Below are positions 60,134 through 64,000 of a DNA stretch of 64,000 nucleotides, one piece after another. The DNA is from Paenibacillus sp. JZ16. Lineage in GTDB: Bacteria; Bacillota; Bacilli; Paenibacillales; Paenibacillaceae. Under the pieces are notes generated by a model, which searched no databases, was not told the DNA's origin, and was given only the letters and a program-made list of their open reading frames with translations. The stretch spans positions 62,001 through 126,000 of the forward strand of contig NZ_CP017659.1 of NCBI RefSeq assembly GCF_015326965.1, read 5' to 3'. Position numbers and translations under genes: made by a program. The stretch's first letter is position 1. The number at the start of each line of letters is the position of its first letter.

Positions 60134-61924
60134 TTAAGGCTTGGCATTTTTCCAGTAAGCATACGCATGCACCACGCTACCGGTAAAGGAAGGTGAATCC
60201 TTCAGTAAATCAGGCAGCTTGGCAAGCTCTTCCTCCATGTAAGCTGCTCCTTCTTCATAGAAGGTAATATGATCGCCTTCATGGCTGGCTTTGATTTCTA
60301 CGGAAATCTTGATCGGTTTGCCCAGCTCATCGGCAAATGCGATCTCTTCCTTAGCTACGGCGACAATCCCGTTCGATCCTTCCGCTGCATCCCGGAAGGC
60401 CATGAGAGAAACATGGTCCATTCGGTTGATCATCCACTTGCTGAGTGACATATCTTGTCCGGGAACTTTGTATTTATCCAGCCACACGGCCATATCCATG
60501 CTTGCTTCCAGATTGGAATCTTTTTTCAATTCCGTAACAAAGGCATCCAGATTCGCGGTCCATTCGGAAATAACCTGCTGCGAATTTTCCCTCCATGCAG
60601 GCAGCACATAAGGCTCAATGTCCAAATGAATGCCATGAAAGCGCTCATTGCCTTCCACAGCGCGATTGTAGTTCTTCACATAATTGACCAATCGCATCAT
60701 TCTGGGCCGGTTCTCCTCAAGTGCCCATATCGGATGGCCACCCATGGCATGGACCTCGATTCCGGCTGCAGCCGCTTGTTTAACAAACGACGAGTACGAA
60801 CTGTACGGTTGCTCCAGGTCCAGCCTTACATAGAGCCAGTTCAAGTTTTTCTCTTTCGCAAAATCAAGAATTTCCTGACTGTTTTGAATTACTTCATGGG
60901 CTTCCCATATATATGTGCCTCTTACGATAGAGTCCCGTGTAACGGGATCAGCATTGGGCACGCGATCGCCTTCTCCCGGTTCAGGATTCGGATCGGGGGC
61001 CGGTGATGGGGAAGTAGGGTCCTTATCGTCTGGCGGCACGCTCCCATCATTAGACATGTTTTGCCAGTTGCGAATATCGTGGATAGCGATCCCGGCAAAG
61101 GAAGCATATGAACCGAGCGCGCTGGACAGATGTTCCAATTTGGCGTTCATTCTTTCCTTACCATGTCCATAAAAGCTGGTGTGAGGCTCACCCGGCATTT
61201 CCTTCGTGTTAACCCCGATAAGAATCTGCTTGCCAAGCCTGTTGGCAAGCTCAAGCTCATCTCGCGTCAGGTTCAGAATGCCATGCTCGGATTCTACTTC
61301 GTTCCGATAGGCCATAACGGTAACATGGTCAAATGTACCGATCAGCCATTCATTCAGACTGGTTCCATTACTCAGAGTGTATTGATCAAACCAGAAGGGG
61401 ATGTCAATTCCGAGCTCCAGGTCGCTCCCGGATACTTGATTCAGGAACACCATAAGATTTTGTTCCCAGGTGCTGATGATTATGTCCTGCTCATCCTCCC
61501 ACTGGGCAAGTACATACGGCTCTATATCAAGATGAATGCCGTCAAATCGGGCGCCGGCCGAAACCTTGCCGTTATAGTTGATCACCCAATCGGCGAGTCC
61601 GAGCATATCCTCCCGATGTTCGGTGAGGGCCCATCTTGGATCTCCTCCTAAAGCATGCACAGCAATTTGATTCTCATGCGCACGCTGTATAAATGCCTCG
61701 TAAACTTCGAACGGCATTTGACGATCAATCTGTAGGAAGATTAGATTAATTCCTTCTTCCCGGGAAAAATCAAGCAGTTCTTCGCCGCCATCCTGAATCA
61801 GATCCGTCTGCCAGATCCAAGTTGCTTTTGTTGTAGCATTTTCTCCATAAGCCGGGGTTTGAAGCCCCACCAGAAGCATGACAGCCAACAGGCCGGCAAG
61901 CATCGGGTAACCTTTTACTTTCAT
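60134..61924 (-). CDS. Secreted protein with two tandem TIM-barrel-like copies
   Basis: 596 residues. A signal peptide (MKVKGYPMLAGLLAVMLLVG, cleavage near AYG) is followed by two related copies of about 260 residues (about 30-285 and 325-590) joined by a proline-rich linker (about 286-320). Parallel motifs: ATWIWQTDL and GTYIWEAHE, VHALGGDPRWAL and VHAMGGHPIWAL, FDGIHLDIEPYVLAQW and FHGIHLDIEPYVLPAW, HVTVMAYRN and HVSLMAFRD. DGIHLDIEP resembles the DxxxDxE strand-four motif of GH18-type barrels. I do not recognise a named family. GGAGGG precedes the ATG. Probably an extracellular glycoside hydrolase-like protein of unknown substrate. Confidence 0.82.
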   Translation of the reverse strand: MKVKGYPMLAGLLAVMLLVGLQTPAYGENATTKATWIWQTDLIQDGGEELLDFSREEGINLIFLQIDRQMPFEVYEAFIQRAHENQIAVHALGGDPRWALTEHREDMLGLADWVINYNGKVSAGARFDGIHLDIEPYVLAQWEDEQDIIISTWEQNLMVFLNQVSGSDLELGIDIPFWFDQYTLSNGTSLNEWLIGTFDHVTVMAYRNEVESEHGILNLTRDELELANRLGKQILIGVNTKEMPGEPHTSFYGHGKERMNAKLEHLSSALGSYASFAGIAIHDIRNWQNMSNDGSVPPDDKDPTSPSPAPDPNPEPGEGDRVPNADPVTRDSIVRGTYIWEAHEVIQNSQEILDFAKEKNLNWLYVRLDLEQPYSSYSSFVKQAAAAGIEVHAMGGHPIWALEENRPRMMRLVNYVKNYNRAVEGNERFHGIHLDIEPYVLPAWRENSQQVISEWTANLDAFVTELKKDSNLEASMDMAVWLDKYKVPGQDMSLSKWMINRMDHVSLMAFRDAAEGSNGIVAVAKEEIAFADELGKPIKISVEIKASHEGDHITFYEEGAAYMEEELAKLPDLLKDSPSFTGSVVHAYAYWKNAKP

Positions 61925-62417
61925 GTTTTCCCTCCGTTTCTCTACGAGAACTCCACGTATTCTCTATTTAGTAAACGGGGTTATTATAGCATTGATGCCT
62001 CAAAAAAAGATGAGACCTTGTTCTTACGGGACAGGTGGCAAGCAATAGATCGAACAAATGATCGGTTTAAAAGGAACTATGATATATTTGGAAAAATATA
62101 ACTAAATTATATAAATTATATGAATTTAAACAAGATTAAGGCTAACTACTCAGGAAGAAAGTTGTGTTTTTGGCTTCTATATGGCCTAGTGTCACTGTTT
62201 ATAATGAAGAGCATCATTAAATTTATGGGTTATGAAGGAGATTCTAATGCTTTCATCATAGCGGCTAGTAATTTAAGGGAGAGGAGCACCTAGTAGAGGT
62301 GGTAAGTAAGATTTTATCATATGGAAATGAATCGTAATGTTGATTTCGAAAAGCATTCCCGTATACCGTTTGGCATTCAAGTCCATCCTAGGACTAAAAA
62401 CATAAGGGTGGGCGCAC
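61925..62417. other. AT-rich intergenic region
   Basis: About 490 bp, clearly richer in A and T than its surroundings. It contains the upstream signals of both flanking genes and an uncertain 57-codon open frame. I see no RNA element or repeat. Confidence 0.5.
62120..62293 (+). CDS. Uncertain small open reading frame, 57 residues
   Basis: ATG at 62120 to TAG at 62293. The middle (LCFWLLYGLVSLFIMKSII) could be a membrane helix and the ends are polar, but there is no ribosome binding site before the ATG and the region is AT-rich, where such frames arise by chance. Listed only because it is too short to be noticed otherwise. Confidence 0.2.
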   Translation: MNLNKIKANYSGRKLCFWLLYGLVSLFIMKSIIKFMGYEGDSNAFIIAASNLRERST

Positions 62418-62831
62418 ATGATTAATTTGGAATCGAGATTGGAGAATATCGAAGACCGTTTTGTGAATATAGACACCTATCTATGTAAACATGAGTTTAC
62501 GTTAGCCGGCAATTGGGATTATAAGCATGGTTATCTGGACAGGCGCTTGGATCAGGAGCGGATGGTGTGGCTTCGGATCCCTTTTCTGGTCACCAAAGGC
62601 AGCCTGGATGGCGAATGCGGCGGTTGTCATGCTACGATAAAGCTCGGCCGTCCATTCGTATTTAGACATATATACAATACGGGAACCGACAAGCATGCAG
62701 CACCTCGTTTATTAGGAGCACTCTTTGATCAATTCCAGGCTCCGATCGACCCTGACGCATCGGTGGACGAGATGTGGATTGAACAAGCACGAAAAGTCTT
62801 GGATGAAGTGGAGACAGGGTACTTGCACTGA
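62418..62831 (+). CDS. YugN-like family protein
   Basis: 137 residues. FTLAGNWDYKHGYLDRRLDQ and VWLRIPFLVTKGSLD are typical of the YugN family, small soluble proteins of Bacilli with no known function. The ATG has AAGGGTGG upstream. It is a single gene with two terminators after it. Confidence 0.85.
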   Translation: MINLESRLENIEDRFVNIDTYLCKHEFTLAGNWDYKHGYLDRRLDQERMVWLRIPFLVTKGSLDGECGGCHATIKLGRPFVFRHIYNTGTDKHAAPRLLGALFDQFQAPIDPDASVDEMWIEQARKVLDEVETGYLH

Positions 62832-62848
62832 TACTCGGCGCTAACGAG

Positions 62849-62877
62849 GAGATCAAGTTTGCTTGATCTCTTTTTTT
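62849..62877 (+). terminator. Intrinsic terminator
   Basis: GAGATCAAG, loop TTTG, CTTGATCTC and seven T. Confidence 0.92.
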
Positions 62878-62898
62878 ATAGTTACATCATAATAAGCA

Positions 62899-62939
62899 AG
62901 GAGCTCTGACGTTTGCTGCGGTCAAAGGGCTCCTTTTTT
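62899..62939 (+). terminator. Second intrinsic terminator
   Basis: AAGGAGC-TC-TGAC pairs with GTCA-AAG-GGCTCCTT, then T; insulates the beta-galactosidase gene from upstream transcription. Confidence 0.75.
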
Positions 62940-63102
62940 GTATGAGTGAACAGAATAGGGGATTAAAGAATATCCTTTGAAAAATTAAGTATTTTCGTAA
63001 AAGCGGGCTCAATGTTAAAACATCCTGATATAGTTGGAGAAACTGGCTTCAATATGTGCCAACTTGGATCAATTAAATAAATGAAGAAGGTGATACCCAC
63101 CC

Positions 63103-64000
63103 ATGAACAAAAAAACATTATTTAATGATGGATGGACATTTGCAAAAAGCAGTCTTGATCATACGGATTCGGCGAATCTGAAATTCCAACCCGTGGATAT
63201 TCCCCATGATTGGCTTATTTATAACACGGAGAATTTATATGAAAACAGCATAGGCTGGTACCGGAAGCAATGGACGTGGAATGGCGATGGAGCTCAGGTT
63301 CTGCTGTGTTTTGACGGGGTGTATATGGATTCTTCCGTCTATGTCAATGGTCATTGCGTGGGTGAATGGAAGTATGGCTATTCCTCCTTCGAACACGAAA
63401 TCACGGATTTCCTGGCAGAAGGGGAGAATGACATCGTTGTGAAGGTTGTGTTTCAAAGTCCGAACAGCCGGTGGTATTCGGGAGCGGGCATCTATCGTAA
63501 TGTGTGGTTAAAGATAAGGGAAGCGAACCATATCGCAACAGACGGCATTTATATATCAACAAAATGTCAGGAAAATGAATGGTTGGTCGAAGTCGACACA
63601 GAAATGAATATCGTAGATGATGTGGTCATCAACCATACGCTCCTGAAGGATGGTCAGAGGATCGCAGAGGTGTCCAATTGCGTCAACGCTAGCAGCACTG
63701 GCAATTTAACGAATACACAAACGATAGCTGTTGAGCGTCCATGGCTCTGGAGCCCTGATGAACCTCATCTGTATCAGTTGGTTACCGAGATGCGGGTGAC
63801 TGGAATGGATCTTCCGACTGACCAGTACGATGAAATGGTAGAATCGGTATCGCACAACGTGGGATTCCGCCATATTCAGCTTGATTCGAATCAGGGGTTC
63901 CTTCTGAACGGCCGCAAACTGAAATTGAACGGCGTATGCGAGCATCATGATCTCGGAGCTCTGGGTGCAGCGTTTAACAAAACGGCCTTAGCCAGAAGGT
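63103..64000 (+). CDS. GH2 beta-galactosidase, 5' part (runs off the window)
   Basis: The frame is open from the ATG at 63103 (AAGGTGAT upstream) to the window edge, 299 codons. The sequence has the GH2 layout: sugar-binding jelly roll (FNDGWTFAKSS, VDIPHDW, YRKQWTW, DGVYMDSSVYVNGHCVGEWKYGYSSF), an immunoglobulin-like domain, and the start of the TIM barrel with GFLLNGRKLKLNGVCEHHDLGALG. The catalytic glutamates lie beyond the edge. It hydrolyses beta-galactosides or related substrates, in the cytosol because no signal peptide is present. Confidence 0.92.
   Translation, partial: MNKKTLFNDGWTFAKSSLDHTDSANLKFQPVDIPHDWLIYNTENLYENSIGWYRKQWTWNGDGAQVLLCFDGVYMDSSVYVNGHCVGEWKYGYSSFEHEITDFLAEGENDIVVKVVFQSPNSRWYSGAGIYRNVWLKIREANHIATDGIYISTKCQENEWLVEVDTEMNIVDDVVINHTLLKDGQRIAEVSNCVNASSTGNLTNTQTIAVERPWLWSPDEPHLYQLVTEMRVTGMDLPTDQYDEMVESVSHNVGFRHIQLDSNQGFLLNGRKLKLNGVCEHHDLGALGAAFNKTALARR

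Noticed and set aside
1..64000. CRISPR array, prophage, insertion sequence or tRNA
   Set aside because: No regularly spaced direct repeats of CRISPR type, no transposase or phage genes and no tRNA-like cloverleaf were recognised by eye; a covariance search would be needed to exclude small RNA genes completely.

Overview
The window looks like a chromosomal segment of a Paenibacillus-type, endospore-forming, low-to-moderate GC Gram-positive bacterium. The pointers are a GerA/GerC/GerB-type spore germination operon, a T-box leader on thrS, YesM/YesN-type two-component control of carbohydrate genes, a YtxJ bacillithiol-linked protein, strong AGGAGG-type ribosome binding sites and a large set of secreted carbohydrate-active enzymes. 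This is inferred from gene content; no rRNA or other species marker is present. There is no phage, insertion sequence, CRISPR array or tRNA gene in the window.

Layout. 0-6.6 kb: the 3' end of a DUF4179-type protein, a frameshifted flavin reductase divergent from an ArsR-like regulator, an NADPH-dependent FMN reductase, two GNAT acetyltransferases, a DUF421 membrane protein and a 48-residue membrane peptide behind an unusual 19-bp-spacer promoter. 6.65-9.6 kb: a T-box-controlled threonyl-tRNA synthetase and a DfsB/ClbS-like protein. 9.66-25.9 kb: a polysaccharide-utilisation locus made of GH88 unsaturated glucuronyl hydrolase, heparinase II/III-like lyase, YesM-type sensor kinase, YesN-type regulator, a CUT1 sugar ABC importer (two permeases and a lipoprotein, no ATPase), GH29 alpha-L-fucosidase, GH35 beta-galactosidase, an unrecognised 553-residue protein and KDPG aldolase. 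A common motif precedes the three transcription units that appear to belong to the regulon. 26-30.2 kb: a four-gene germination operon. 30.3-35.9 kb: a MerR regulator with a membrane protein, a racemase, a heme-oxygenase-like protein and metE. 36.2-41 kb: an amidase-deacetylase fusion protein, then an OmpR-type two-component system with a lipoprotein. 41-44 kb: small metabolic and redox genes.

44-50 kb holds a chemoreceptor gene behind a very good SigD-type promoter, followed with no visible terminator by a one-module nonribosomal peptide synthetase ending in a reductase domain. 50-60 kb holds a kinase-like gene, glutaminase, and a peptide-detoxification-type ABC module (ATPase, FtsX-like permease, YxeA-like protein, M1 peptidase, response regulator, histidine kinase) with four 11-bp-periodic repeats in its promoter. 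60-64 kb: a secreted protein made of two TIM-barrel copies, a YugN-like protein and the 5' part of a GH2 beta-galactosidase.

How the parts work together: in the polysaccharide locus a lyase would make unsaturated oligosaccharides, the ABC system imports them, GH88, GH29 and GH35 trim them, and KDPG aldolase finishes the uronate branch. The most interesting leads are the MCP-NRPS pair, the MerR regulator whose operator recurs 24 kb away at the 48-residue membrane peptide, the unrecognised protein in the polysaccharide locus, the ABC/M1-peptidase module and the amidase-deacetylase fusion.
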